Positions 34,410 through 42,613 of a stretch of 64,000 nt of DNA are shown piece after piece. Origin of the DNA: JAJCZZ01 sp964569085. Its GTDB lineage: Bacteria; Gemmatimonadota; Gemmatimonadetes; Longimicrobiales; Gaopeijiaceae. Each line of letters starts with the position of its first letter. Position 1 is the first letter of the stretch. The position numbers and the translations under genes were made by a program. Where the stretch lies: the NCBI GenBank assembly GCA_964569085.1, contig CAZMTA010000018.1, positions 1-64,000 on the forward strand, read 5' to 3'. The notes below the pieces were generated by a model. That model did no database searches and was not told the origin of the DNA. It was given only the letters and a program-made list of their open reading frames with translations.

Positions 34410-34495
34410 CGGCGTCCGAGGCCGCGCGGCGTCGGTCGCCCGCGTCCCGGACCGCGGCTCAGAACATCATTCTTGAAAGTGCGAGGAACCCTTAC

Positions 34496-34828
34496 ATGAC
34501 GGAAACGAAGAAGCGCATCGACGTGTGGTCCACGGAGCCCCGGGAGGTGGTCCCCGGTTACCGGGCCCGCTTCATCCACACGGAGCACACCACCCACGCC
34601 TACTGGGAGATCGACCCGGACATCCCTCTCCCGGAGCACGCCCATCCCCACGAGCAGATCGTGAACATGCTGGAGGGGACCTTCGCGCTCACCGTGGACG
34701 GGGTGGAGCACGAGCTCTCCGCGGGCGACTGCCTGGTGATCCCCGGGAACGTCCCCCACTCCGGCGTGGCCCGCACCCCGTGCCGGATCCTGGACGTCTT
34801 CAGCCCGGTGCGCGAGGAGTACCGGTGA
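34496..34828 (+). CDS. Small cupin-domain protein
   Basis: A 110-residue single-domain cupin. EHTTHAYWEIDPDIPLPEHAHPHEQIVNMLEGTFALTVDGVEHELSAGDCLVIPGNVPHSG carries cupin motif 1 (HAHPHEQ...G) and motif 2 (PGNVPHSG), with the usual His/Glu metal ligands. Function cannot be read from a stand-alone cupin. The ATG at 34496 has GAGGAA seven to eight bases upstream. Its stop overlaps the GTG of the DUF1028 gene by four bases. Confidence 0.88.
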   Translation: MTETKKRIDVWSTEPREVVPGYRARFIHTEHTTHAYWEIDPDIPLPEHAHPHEQIVNMLEGTFALTVDGVEHELSAGDCLVIPGNVPHSGVARTPCRILDVFSPVREEYR

Positions 34829-35679
34829 GACGGGCGGAAACCGTGGTCGGACGGGGCTTGTCGGTGGTCGCGATTAGTCTGCGCTTCCCTCCCGTGGGAG
34901 CGGTCGCGCTCCTTCTGGCGGCGGCGCTGACGGTCGGACCTCGGGCGGTGCCCGCCGCCGCCCAGGAGGTGGCCGGGGAGGAAGGAGTCCAGCCCCCGTG
35001 GCCGCCCGTGGCCACCTTCTCCATCGTGGGCTTCGATCCCGCCACCGGCGAGGTCGGGGTGGCGGTCCAGTCCCGGGTCTTCTCCGTGGGGAACGGGGTG
35101 ATCTGGGGGAAGGCGGGCGTGGGGGTCGTGGCGACCCAGGCCGTGGTGGACGTGAGCTACGGACCCCGGGGCCTCGAGCTCCTCGAAGACGGGCTCTCTC
35201 CGGCGGAGGTCGTGGCGCGTCTCCTGGACGAGGACCCCGACACGCTGCCCGAGAGCTGGCCCGAGGCGGGACGGCAGTTCTCGGTCATGGACGCCCGGGG
35301 GAACGTGGCCACCCACACCGGCCCGGAAGCCTCGGAGTGGGCCGGCCACCGGGTGGCGGAGCACGTCTCGGCCCAGGGCAACATCCTGGCCGGCCCCGAG
35401 GTCGTGGACGGAATGGTGGAGGCCTTCCAGCGGACGGAGGGACACCTCTCCCTGCGGCTCATGGCGGCGCTGGACGCCGGCCAGGCCGCCGGCGGCGACC
35501 GCCGGGGCATGCAGTCGGCCGCCATGCTCATCGTGAAGGAGGACGGCGGCGTCTGGCTCAACAACGACGTGGTGCTCCGGCTCCAGGTGGACGACGCGGA
35601 GGACCCCCTGGCCGAGCTCCGGCGCCTGGTGGAGATCGAGGCGGAGCGCATCGAGCGGCGGCGGAGCCGACGGCGGTAG
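34825..35679 (+). CDS. DUF1028 secreted Ntn-hydrolase-like protein (second copy)
   Basis: A 284-residue exported protein; the GTG at 34825 overlaps the cupin stop (GTGA). A signal segment AVALLLAAALTVGPRAVPAAAQ precedes the mature TFSIVGFDPATGEVGVAVQSRVFSVGNGVIWGKAGVGVVATQAVVDVSYGPRGLELL. QGNILAGPEVVDGMVEAF and LVEIEAERIERRRSRRR complete the DUF1028 pattern. The signal is about 30 residues in, so a later GTG near 34894 is also possible. It is clearly divergent in sequence from the copy at 4459-5313. Confidence 0.85.
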   Translation: MRRAETVVGRGLSVVAISLRFPPVGAVALLLAAALTVGPRAVPAAAQEVAGEEGVQPPWPPVATFSIVGFDPATGEVGVAVQSRVFSVGNGVIWGKAGVGVVATQAVVDVSYGPRGLELLEDGLSPAEVVARLLDEDPDTLPESWPEAGRQFSVMDARGNVATHTGPEASEWAGHRVAEHVSAQGNILAGPEVVDGMVEAFQRTEGHLSLRLMAALDAGQAAGGDRRGMQSAAMLIVKEDGGVWLNNDVVLRLQVDDAEDPLAELRRLVEIEAERIERRRSRRR

Positions 35680-35713
35680 GCGAGCCGGCCCCGCGCACCC
35701 GCCCGACGCACGA

Positions 35714-35746
35714 AGGCCCCGCCTCCCGTCCAGGGAAGCGGGGCCT
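35714..35746. terminator. Hairpin between convergent genes
   Basis: AGGCCCCGCCTCCC pairs with GGGAAGCGGGGCCT with one mismatch around the loop GTCCA. It lies 34 bp after the DUF1028 stop and before the end of the bacilliredoxin gene. Confidence 0.65.
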
Positions 35747-35806
35747 CGGCGTTCGCTCGGACGCGGAGGGACGGCCCCTCGCGGGCGTCCGCGTCCAGGC
35801 CCTCGC

Positions 35807-36223
35807 CTAGCAGTGCTCGGCGTAGGCCGCCTTGAGGTCCTGCGCGATGTCCTCGGGGTGGCGCCCCTCGATCTGGTGGCGCTCCATGAAGTAGACCAGC
35901 TCGCCGTCGTTGAAGAGGGCCACGGAGGGCGAGGAGGGCGGGTAGCCGGTGATGAGCTCCCGGGCGCGCTCGGTGGCCTCCAGGTCCTGGCCGGCGAAGA
36001 CCGTGGTGAGGACCTCCGGCTTCTTCTCCCCCTGGAGGGAGAGGTAGACGCCGGGGCGCATCATCCCGGCGGCGCAGCCGCACACCGAGTTCACCACCAG
36101 CAGGGTGGGACGCTTCTCGCCGTCCAGGACGGCGTCCACGTGGTCGGGGGTGCGGAGCTCGGTAAAGCCGATCTTGACCAGGTCTTCCCGCATGGGGGCG
36201 ACCATCATCTCGGGGTAGGGCAT
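35807..36223 (-). CDS. brxA: BrxA/BrxB-family bacilliredoxin
   Basis: A 138-residue cytoplasmic thiol protein. Active-site Cys48-Gly-Cys50 in VVNSVCGCAAGMMRPG, with PDHVDAVLD upstream, matches the BrxA/B (YphP/YqiW) family. Members remove bacillithiol from oxidised proteins. The C-terminal YAEHC cysteine is an additional, non-canonical thiol. The ATG has AAGGAG about six bases upstream. Together with the YfiT-type transferase at 44647 and a peroxiredoxin, it suggests a bacillithiol-like thiol system. Confidence 0.88.
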   Translation of the reverse strand: MPYPEMMVAPMREDLVKIGFTELRTPDHVDAVLDGEKRPTLLVVNSVCGCAAGMMRPGVYLSLQGEKKPEVLTTVFAGQDLEATERARELITGYPPSSPSVALFNDGELVYFMERHQIEGRHPEDIAQDLKAAYAEHC

Positions 36224-36404
36224 GCGTTTCTCCTTCGTCCTTCGTCGGGCAGCGCCGGTGCCGGGGAGCCCCCCGGGAGCCGGCCGCGTGTGGGGCGGGT
36301 CGGGAGTCTACCCCCGGGCCCTCCCGGTGTTCGCCCGGCGTCCACGCCCCGCCCCGGAGGACGGCGTTGCCCTGGACCGGAGCAGCCACGAAGTTTCCAC
36401 CGCC

Positions 36405-36887
36405 ATGGCCAAGACCACCGAGATCGTCCGTCTGCGCGTCAACGGGGACCGCCACGAAGTGGGGGTCCCGACGCATTACACCCTCCTGGAGACGCTGCGC
36501 TACGTGCTGGGCCTGACCGGGTCCAAGCAGGGGTGCGACAAGGGGGACTGCGGCGCGTGCACGGTGATCGTGGACGGCATGCCCACCCTGTCGTGCATCA
36601 CGCCGGTCTGGGAGGCCGAGGGGCGGGAGGTCACCACCGTGGAGGGCCTGGCCACCGCGGAGGCGGCCCACCCCCTCCAGGACGAGTTCGACCTGAACGG
36701 CGCGGCCCAGTGCGGCTTCTGCACGCCGGGCATCCTCTGCTCCGCGGCCGCGCTCCTGGAGCGGAACCCCGCCGCCGACCGGGACGAGATCCGCCAGGCG
36801 CTGGCCGGCAACCTCTGCCGGTGCACGGGCTACACGAAGATCTACGACGCCGTGGAAGCGGCGGGACGGCGGCTCCGGGAGGAGTAG
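36405..36887 (+). CDS. Molybdenum hydroxylase, 2Fe-2S subunit
   Basis: A 160-residue iron-sulfur subunit of the xanthine dehydrogenase/4-hydroxybenzoyl-CoA reductase family. The plant-type cluster uses Cys44, Cys49, Cys52 and Cys64 (GCDKGDCGACTVIVDG...SC). The second cluster uses Cys103, Cys106, Cys138 and Cys140 (QCGFCTPG, CRCTGY). The subunit passes electrons between Moco and FAD. The Moco and FAD subunits are 2.2 and 5.7 kb downstream, separated by unrelated genes. No strong Shine-Dalgarno is seen at the ATG 36405. Confidence 0.92.
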   Translation: MAKTTEIVRLRVNGDRHEVGVPTHYTLLETLRYVLGLTGSKQGCDKGDCGACTVIVDGMPTLSCITPVWEAEGREVTTVEGLATAEAAHPLQDEFDLNGAAQCGFCTPGILCSAAALLERNPAADRDEIRQALAGNLCRCTGYTKIYDAVEAAGRRLREE

Positions 36888-36896
36888 GCTCCCCCC

Positions 36897-37424
36897 TCAG
36901 CGGCGCTCCTCCACCAGCCAGACCACCGGCCCGCCCCGCCCCCACGGGTGGGTGCCCGCCCGGATCCGCCCGCGCGGCCCCTCCAGGCGGACGCTCCGAC
37001 CGAGGAGCGCCGGGAGGACCGCGTGGCGCTCCTCCACCCGCCAGCCCCGGGCCGTCAGGTCGTCCACGGTGGCCGTCAGGGCCTCGTCCGCCTCGGCGCG
37101 GGACCAGGGCCCGGGCCACCGGAGGCTGGTGCGGCCGGCCGCGGCGCTCTCGGTGACCCAGCACGTCCGCTCCGGAAGGGACGGCAGCCCCGCCGGATGA
37201 CGGGGGTCGCGGTCGGGCCGGGCCTCCAGACGGCGGAGCACGGAGGAGCCCGAGGCGGAGCGGAATCGGGCGCCCCCGCCGTCCAGCCCCTCCACCCGGA
37301 CCGGCTCCCCCAGGGGCGGCCGCACCACCCGCGTGGCCCCCGGGCCGCCGGCGGCGTGGCGCCACGCGCCCTCGAGCGAGATGAGGAAGGGTCGGAGCAG
37401 CCGGTCCAGCAGGGCGCCGATCAT
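36897..37424 (-). CDS. Unrecognised 175-residue protein
   Basis: No family is recognised. It starts MIGALLDRLLRPFLISLEGAWRHAAGGPG at an ATG with GGAGGA about six bases before it. A basic, Gly/Arg-rich middle (RVEGLDGGGARFRSASGSSVLRRLEARPDRDPRHP) and a Trp-containing C-terminus (TARGWRVEERHAVLPALLGRSVRLEGPRGRIRAG) suggest a soluble cytoplasmic protein. It lies antisense to the molybdenum hydroxylase cluster, convergent with the 2Fe-2S subunit and divergent from the serpin. It ends nine bases after that subunit's stop. Confidence 0.6.
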   Translation of the reverse strand: MIGALLDRLLRPFLISLEGAWRHAAGGPGATRVVRPPLGEPVRVEGLDGGGARFRSASGSSVLRRLEARPDRDPRHPAGLPSLPERTCWVTESAAAGRTSLRWPGPWSRAEADEALTATVDDLTARGWRVEERHAVLPALLGRSVRLEGPRGRIRAGTHPWGRGGPVVWLVEERR

Positions 37425-37620
37425 GGGGTCCTCCGGGAGGAGTGTGGGCTCGCCCCTCCTACGGGCCCCGGCGCCGCCTTCTTCGCGGGCGCCCGGGGGC
37501 CGCCGCCCGTCACACCCGCCCCCGTCCGTTCGTAGTCCCCATGCGAAGGGAGAGGTCGGGCGGGAGCCGGAGCCCCGCCGGCCTTTCCGGAGGAGCGGAC
37601 ACGGACGAGAGGTGGGACCG

Positions 37621-38931
37621 ATGGACGGCATGGGGCGGGAGGGACGGGCGGGATGGACCCGCTGGATGGGCGAGGGCTTCCTGGCGGAGCTGGCCGGGAC
37701 GGTGGTCCTGGCGGTGCTGGTCCTGGCGCTCCTCTCCCTGGCCGCGTGCTCCGGCTCCCCCACGGACGTGCGGGAGGGCGTGGATCCCATCACCGAGCTC
37801 CCCCGGGCCCTGACGGCCGAAGAGGTCGAGCTCCTCACGTCGGCCAACCGCTTCGGCTTCGACCTCCTCCGGGTCCTGGCCCCCGGGCACGCGTCGGACA
37901 ACCTCTTCTTCAGCCCCCTCTCGGCCTCCATGGCGCTGGGGATGACGCTCAACGGAGCCGACGGGGAGACGTATGCCCAGATGCGGGACATGCTGGGCTT
38001 CCAGGGCATGGAGCAGGACGAGATCAACGGAGCGTACGCCACCCTGGTGGCGCTCCTCCAGGAGCTGGATCCGACGGTGACGGTGGAGATCGCCAACTCG
38101 GTCTGGCACCGGGAGGGCGTGGGGGTGGACGCCGCCTTCCTGGCCCGGGTGCGGGACGCCTTCGACGCCGAGGTGGCCGGCGTGGACTTCGGGGATCCGG
38201 GCACCCTCCAGCGCATCAACGGGTGGGTGGACGAGCGCACCCACGGCACCATCGAGAAGCTGGTGGACGAGCTGCCGCCGAACCTGGTCATGCTCCTCCT
38301 CAACGCCGTCTACTTCAACGGCGAGTGGACCCAGGCCTTCGACCCGGACCGCACGGCCTCGGGCCCCTTCGTCCGAAGCGACGGCACCGAGGTCACGGCC
38401 GACTTCATGCACGCCCCCGAGGCCGCCGTGCGCCTGGGCTCGACCGGCGGGGGCCACCAGGTCCTCGAGCTCCCGTACGGCGGGGGGGCGTTCGTCATGG
38501 ACGTGGTGCTCCCCGCCGAGGGCACCCGGGCGGCGGAGCTGGCGGCCACGGTGGACGAGGCCACCTGGAGCGCCTGGACCGGCGCCCTGGCCGAGGCGGA
38601 GGCCGACGTGTGGCTCCCGAAGCTGGAGCTGGAGTGGACCCGCACCCTCAACGACGACCTGCGGGCCCTGGGGATGCGCGACGCCTTCGACGCCGGCGCG
38701 GCCGACTTCTCCCGCATGATCCCCGGCGGGGGCGTCTGGGTGGACCAGGTGCTCCAGAAGAGCTTCGTGCGGGTGGACGAGGTCGGGACCGAGGCCGCGG
38801 CGGTGACCGGCGTCTTCGTGGTGGAGTCCGCCGGGCCGTCCTTCCGCGCCGATCGGCCCTTCCTCTTCGCCATCCGCGAGCGGCTGAGCGGCACGGTGCT
38901 CTTCCTGGGCGTGGTGGACGACCCCAGCTGA
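37621..38931 (+). CDS. Serpin-family serine protease inhibitor lipoprotein
   Basis: A 436-residue inhibitor, anchored as a lipoprotein (lipobox LSLAAC, Cys43). The serpin core is clear: NLFFSPLSASMALGMTLNGADGETYAQMRDMLGF, LLLNAVYFNGEWTQAFDPDRT, then the reactive-centre hinge VGTEAAAVTG and RADRPFLFAIRE. Counting from the hinge puts P1-P1' near Ser-Ala, compatible with an elastase-like target, but this is an estimate. Bacterial serpins are rare; one here, between molybdenum hydroxylase subunits, is notable. A later ATG at 37666 would still give the signal. It probably protects the envelope from proteases. Confidence 0.9.
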   Translation: MDGMGREGRAGWTRWMGEGFLAELAGTVVLAVLVLALLSLAACSGSPTDVREGVDPITELPRALTAEEVELLTSANRFGFDLLRVLAPGHASDNLFFSPLSASMALGMTLNGADGETYAQMRDMLGFQGMEQDEINGAYATLVALLQELDPTVTVEIANSVWHREGVGVDAAFLARVRDAFDAEVAGVDFGDPGTLQRINGWVDERTHGTIEKLVDELPPNLVMLLLNAVYFNGEWTQAFDPDRTASGPFVRSDGTEVTADFMHAPEAAVRLGSTGGGHQVLELPYGGGAFVMDVVLPAEGTRAAELAATVDEATWSAWTGALAEAEADVWLPKLELEWTRTLNDDLRALGMRDAFDAGAADFSRMIPGGGVWVDQVLQKSFVRVDEVGTEAAAVTGVFVVESAGPSFRADRPFLFAIRERLSGTVLFLGVVDDPS

Positions 38932-39064
38932 GCCCGCCCCGCCCGGCGGAGCGGGCGCGGCTCCCGCGCCCCGCCGCTGGACAGCACCCGTCCCGTTCCC
39001 GCACCTTCCGGGTCCGGAGGCGGTGCGGCGACCCGTCCGGAACGACCCTTCCCACGGGGGCGCG

Positions 39065-41539
39065 GTGAGCTCCAAGCCCAAGTCAGACCAGCATTTCCCC
39101 GAGTTCGACCTCATCGGGAAGCCCCAGCGCAAGATCGAGGGCCTCGACAAGTCCACGGGTCGGGCGCGCTATACCGACGACCTCGCGCTGCCGGGCATGC
39201 TCCACGGGAAGATCCTGCGGAGCCCCCACCCCCACGCCCGCATCGTGTCCATCGACACCAGCCGGGCCGAGGCGCTGGAGGGGGTCCACGCGGTGGTCAC
39301 GGGGAAGGACATGCCGGTGTGCTACGGGATCATCCCGTGGACGCCCGACGAGTACCCGCTGGCCCTGGACCGCGTCCGCTACATCGGGGACGGGGTGGCC
39401 GCCGTGGCGGCGGTGGACGAGGACACCGCCATCGAGGCCCTCGACCTCATCGACGTGGAGTACGAGGAGCTTCCCCACTGGCTCGACCCCATCCAGGCGC
39501 TGGAGGCCGACGGGTCCACCCCCTACATCCACGAGCCCAAGAAGGAGGGGTGGAACGGGAACATCACCAAGAAGGTCCACCTCGAGTTCGGTGAGGTGGA
39601 CGACCTCATGGACGGCGCCGACGTCGTCCTGGAGGGCGACTACTTCTTCGAGGGCACCACCCACGCCCCCATCGAGCCCCACTGCGCCATCGGCCAGTGG
39701 GAGCCCGACGCCGAGCCGCTCGGCCTCGCCCCGGGCGGCGTCCACGGCTCCGGGGAGGTCCCGGCCCACGCCGGGAAGCTCACCGTGTGGTCCTCCACCC
39801 AGGTGCCCCACTACCTGCACCGCGAGCTGGCCCGGGTCCTGGACGTGGACCCGGCCCGGGTGCGCGTGCTCCAGCCCCTGGTGGGCGGGGCCTTCGGTGG
39901 GAAGAGCGAGCCCTTCGACCTCGAGTTCTGCGTGGCCAAGCTGGCCATGAAGGCCGGGCGCCCGGTGAAGATCCTCTACACCCGGGAGGAGGTCTTCTAC
40001 TCCCACCGGGGCCGCCACCCCTTCCACATGCGGTACCGGACCGGGTGCGACGCCGACGGACGGCTCCAGAGCGTGGACGCGAAGATCGTCCTGGACGGCG
40101 GCTCCTACGCCTCGTTCGGGCTGGTCACGACGTACTACTCGGGGCAGCTTCTCTGCGCTCCCTACGACATGCCGGCGTACCGCTTCGACTCCACCCGCGC
40201 CTACACCAACAAGCCGGCGTGCGGCCCCAAGCGAGGGCACGGCTCGGTCCAGCCCCGCTTCGCCTTCGAGTGCCAGCTCGACAAGCTCGCCGAGAAGGTG
40301 GACCTGGACCCCATCGAGTTCCGCCGGCTGAACTTCATCGGCGAGGACACGCGGACGGTCAACGAGCTGCGCATCACGTCCAACGGCTTCCTGGAGTGCC
40401 TGGAGTCGGTGGAGCGGGCCAGCGGTTGGAAGGAGCGCTTCCGGAAGCTCCCCTTCGGCCGGGGGCTCGGGGTGGCGGGCTCCACCTACATCTCGGGCAC
40501 CAACTACCCGATCTACCCCAACGAGATGCCCCAGTCGGCGGTCCAGATGCAGGTCGACCGGTCCGGCCGGGTGGCGGTCTACAGCGGCGCCAGCGAGATC
40601 GGGCAGGGATGCGACTCCCTGGTGGCCTACATCGCCGCCGAGGAGCTGGGCGTGCCCCTGGAGTACGTGCGGGTCATGCGCGGCGACACCGACTTCACGC
40701 CGGTGGACCTGGGCGCCTACTCGAGCCGGGTGACCTTCATGCTGGGCAACGCCGCCATCGACGCGGCGCGCACCCTGGCCGAGAAGGTCAAGGAGGCGGT
40801 GGCCGAGCGGTGGGAGGTGAACTGGAACCAGGTTCTTCTTGCCGGCGGATTCGCCGTTTGGGCGCCGGACACGTCCCGCCAGATGCCCATCCAGGAGGCC
40901 TTCAACCTGGCGGAGGCCAAGTACGGGACGCTGGGCGCCACGGGGTGGTACGACACCCCCAAGGACGTCCACGGGGAGTACCGCGGAGGCACCATCGGCG
41001 CCTCGCCGGCCTACTCCTTCACCGCCCACGTGGCCGAGGTGGAGGTGGACGTGGACACCGGGATCGTCGACGTGAAGAAGATCTGGGTGGCCCACGACTG
41101 CGGCCGCGCGCTGAACCCGGTGCTGGTGGAGGGGCAGATGGAGGGCTCGGCCTACATGGGCTTCGCCGAGGCGCTCATGGAGGAGCAGGTCTTCAAGGAC
41201 GCCGACCACGGACGCGCCGGGCTGCACAACGCGCCCTCGCTCCTGGACTACCGGATCCCCACCAGCCTGGACACCCCGGAGCTGGAGGCCCTCATCGTGG
41301 AGTCCATCGACTCCGAGGGTCCCTACGGCGCCAAGGAGGCCGGAGAGGGCCCGCTCCACCCCTCCATCCCCGCCATCGCCAACGCCATCTACGACGCGGT
41401 GGGCGTGCGCCTGGACCGGCTCCCCTTCACGCCGCCCAACGTCTGGCGCGCCGTGGAGGCCGCCCGGGAGCGCGGGACGCTGGCCAAGCCCGCCGCTCCC
41501 ACCCGGGCCCCGGTGGCCCAGCCGGTCCCGGCCGAGTGA
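39065..41539 (+). CDS. Molybdenum hydroxylase, molybdopterin-binding subunit
   Basis: An 824-residue Moco subunit. It opens VSSKPKSDQHFPEFDLIGKPQRKIEGLDKSTGRARYTDDLALPGMLHGKILRSPHPHARI, with the aldehyde oxidase/xanthine dehydrogenase a/b hammerhead. Moco contacts include VGGAFGGK (273-280). The catalytic glutamate is probably Glu761 in KEAGEG. The partner FAD subunit carries a 4Fe-4S loop, so a 4-hydroxybenzoyl-CoA-reductase-like enzyme is more likely than xanthine dehydrogenase. The GTG at 39065 is chosen. A frame to 39023 adds poor residues. The hydroxylated substrate is unknown. Confidence 0.92.
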   Translation: MSSKPKSDQHFPEFDLIGKPQRKIEGLDKSTGRARYTDDLALPGMLHGKILRSPHPHARIVSIDTSRAEALEGVHAVVTGKDMPVCYGIIPWTPDEYPLALDRVRYIGDGVAAVAAVDEDTAIEALDLIDVEYEELPHWLDPIQALEADGSTPYIHEPKKEGWNGNITKKVHLEFGEVDDLMDGADVVLEGDYFFEGTTHAPIEPHCAIGQWEPDAEPLGLAPGGVHGSGEVPAHAGKLTVWSSTQVPHYLHRELARVLDVDPARVRVLQPLVGGAFGGKSEPFDLEFCVAKLAMKAGRPVKILYTREEVFYSHRGRHPFHMRYRTGCDADGRLQSVDAKIVLDGGSYASFGLVTTYYSGQLLCAPYDMPAYRFDSTRAYTNKPACGPKRGHGSVQPRFAFECQLDKLAEKVDLDPIEFRRLNFIGEDTRTVNELRITSNGFLECLESVERASGWKERFRKLPFGRGLGVAGSTYISGTNYPIYPNEMPQSAVQMQVDRSGRVAVYSGASEIGQGCDSLVAYIAAEELGVPLEYVRVMRGDTDFTPVDLGAYSSRVTFMLGNAAIDAARTLAEKVKEAVAERWEVNWNQVLLAGGFAVWAPDTSRQMPIQEAFNLAEAKYGTLGATGWYDTPKDVHGEYRGGTIGASPAYSFTAHVAEVEVDVDTGIVDVKKIWVAHDCGRALNPVLVEGQMEGSAYMGFAEALMEEQVFKDADHGRAGLHNAPSLLDYRIPTSLDTPELEALIVESIDSEGPYGAKEAGEGPLHPSIPAIANAIYDAVGVRLDRLPFTPPNVWRAVEAARERGTLAKPAAPTRAPVAQPVPAE

Positions 41540-41640
41540 TCCGGCCCCGGCCGACGGCCCCGTCCGTCACGAACGGCACGTCCTTTGCGGCTCCTGTCTC
41601 GACCGAGACCTCCGTGCCCGACAACCGTGGGAGCCGACCG

Positions 41641-42612
41641 ATGAGATGGGGAACCGCCCGGATTCCGAAGAACCTCCGCCTTCTGCTCATCGTCCTGGTG
41701 GCGCTGGCCGTGGGCCTCCTCGTGGCATGCGGCGGCGAGGAGGAGGCCCCCGAGGGCGCCGAGCAGGCCGAGGCGCCCGCGCCGGCCCCCGGCTGGACCG
41801 ACGAGGACTGGGAGGCGTTCAGCTCCCGCATCCGCCAGGGTCTGGACGAGGGGTGGGACACCCTGCCCATGAACGCGGCCATGGCCGAGCTGGGCCGGAC
41901 CTTCGTCGGGACCGCGTACGTGCCGGGCACCCTCGATCCCGAGGGCCCCGAAAAGCTCGTCATCAACTTCGAGGGCCTGGACTGCGTGACCTTCGTGGAG
42001 AACGTCTACTCCATGGTGCGCTTCGTCCGGCAGCCGAACGCCTCGGACCTCCTGGCGTCCCGCGGCGAGGCCGAGGACCGCTACGAGGACCTCCTCTCCG
42101 ACATCCGCTACCGCGAGGGCTTCGTGGACGGCTACACCAGCCGCCTCCACTACTTCAGCGACTGGATCGGCACCAACGCCGAGCGTGGGCTGCTGCGGCC
42201 CATCACCCAGGACCTGGGCGGGGTGACGGACGAGGAGCCCATCGACTTCATGACCACCCATCCCGAGGCCTACCGGCAGCTCGCCGACTCGGCGAACCTG
42301 GAGGAGATCCGCGCCACCGAGGAGCGTCTGAGCTCGGTGCCGCGCTGGTACATCCCCGAGGACCGGGTGGCCGACGTCGCGGACCGCATCGAGAGCGGCG
42401 ACATCATCGCCGCCACGAGCACCGTGTCGGGGCTGGACATCGCCCACACCGGGCTCGCGCTCTGGGTGGACGGCGAGCTCCGGCTCATGCACGCGCCCCT
42501 GGTGGGCGAGGACGTGCAGATCAGCGAGCGACCCCTGGCCGAGCGCCTCCAGGGGATCGACGGCCAGGACGGCATCATGGTGGCGCGCCCCCTCTCCCCC
42601 GGAGACTCCTGA
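41641..42612 (+). CDS. DUF1460 amidase-like lipoprotein
   Basis: A 323-residue lipoprotein (lipobox LLVAC, Cys30). GLDCVTFVENVYSMVRF (Cys115) and IAHTGLAL with a His are the NlpC/P60-like catalytic Cys and His of the DUF1460 (N-acetylmuramoyl-L-alanine amidase-like) family. Relatives are predicted to cleave cell-wall peptides. It sits between the Moco and FAD subunit genes, with just one base between its TGA and the next TTG start. The ATG has GGGAG nine bases upstream. Any link to the hydroxylase is positional only. Confidence 0.85.
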   Translation: MRWGTARIPKNLRLLLIVLVALAVGLLVACGGEEEAPEGAEQAEAPAPAPGWTDEDWEAFSSRIRQGLDEGWDTLPMNAAMAELGRTFVGTAYVPGTLDPEGPEKLVINFEGLDCVTFVENVYSMVRFVRQPNASDLLASRGEAEDRYEDLLSDIRYREGFVDGYTSRLHYFSDWIGTNAERGLLRPITQDLGGVTDEEPIDFMTTHPEAYRQLADSANLEEIRATEERLSSVPRWYIPEDRVADVADRIESGDIIAATSTVSGLDIAHTGLALWVDGELRLMHAPLVGEDVQISERPLAERLQGIDGQDGIMVARPLSPGDS

Positions 42613-42613
42613 G

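Noticed and set aside
39023..39064. Upstream GTG start for the molybdopterin subunit
   Set aside because: The added residues (MRRPVRNDPSHGGA) do not match the family and the GTG at 39065 gives the usual N-terminus.
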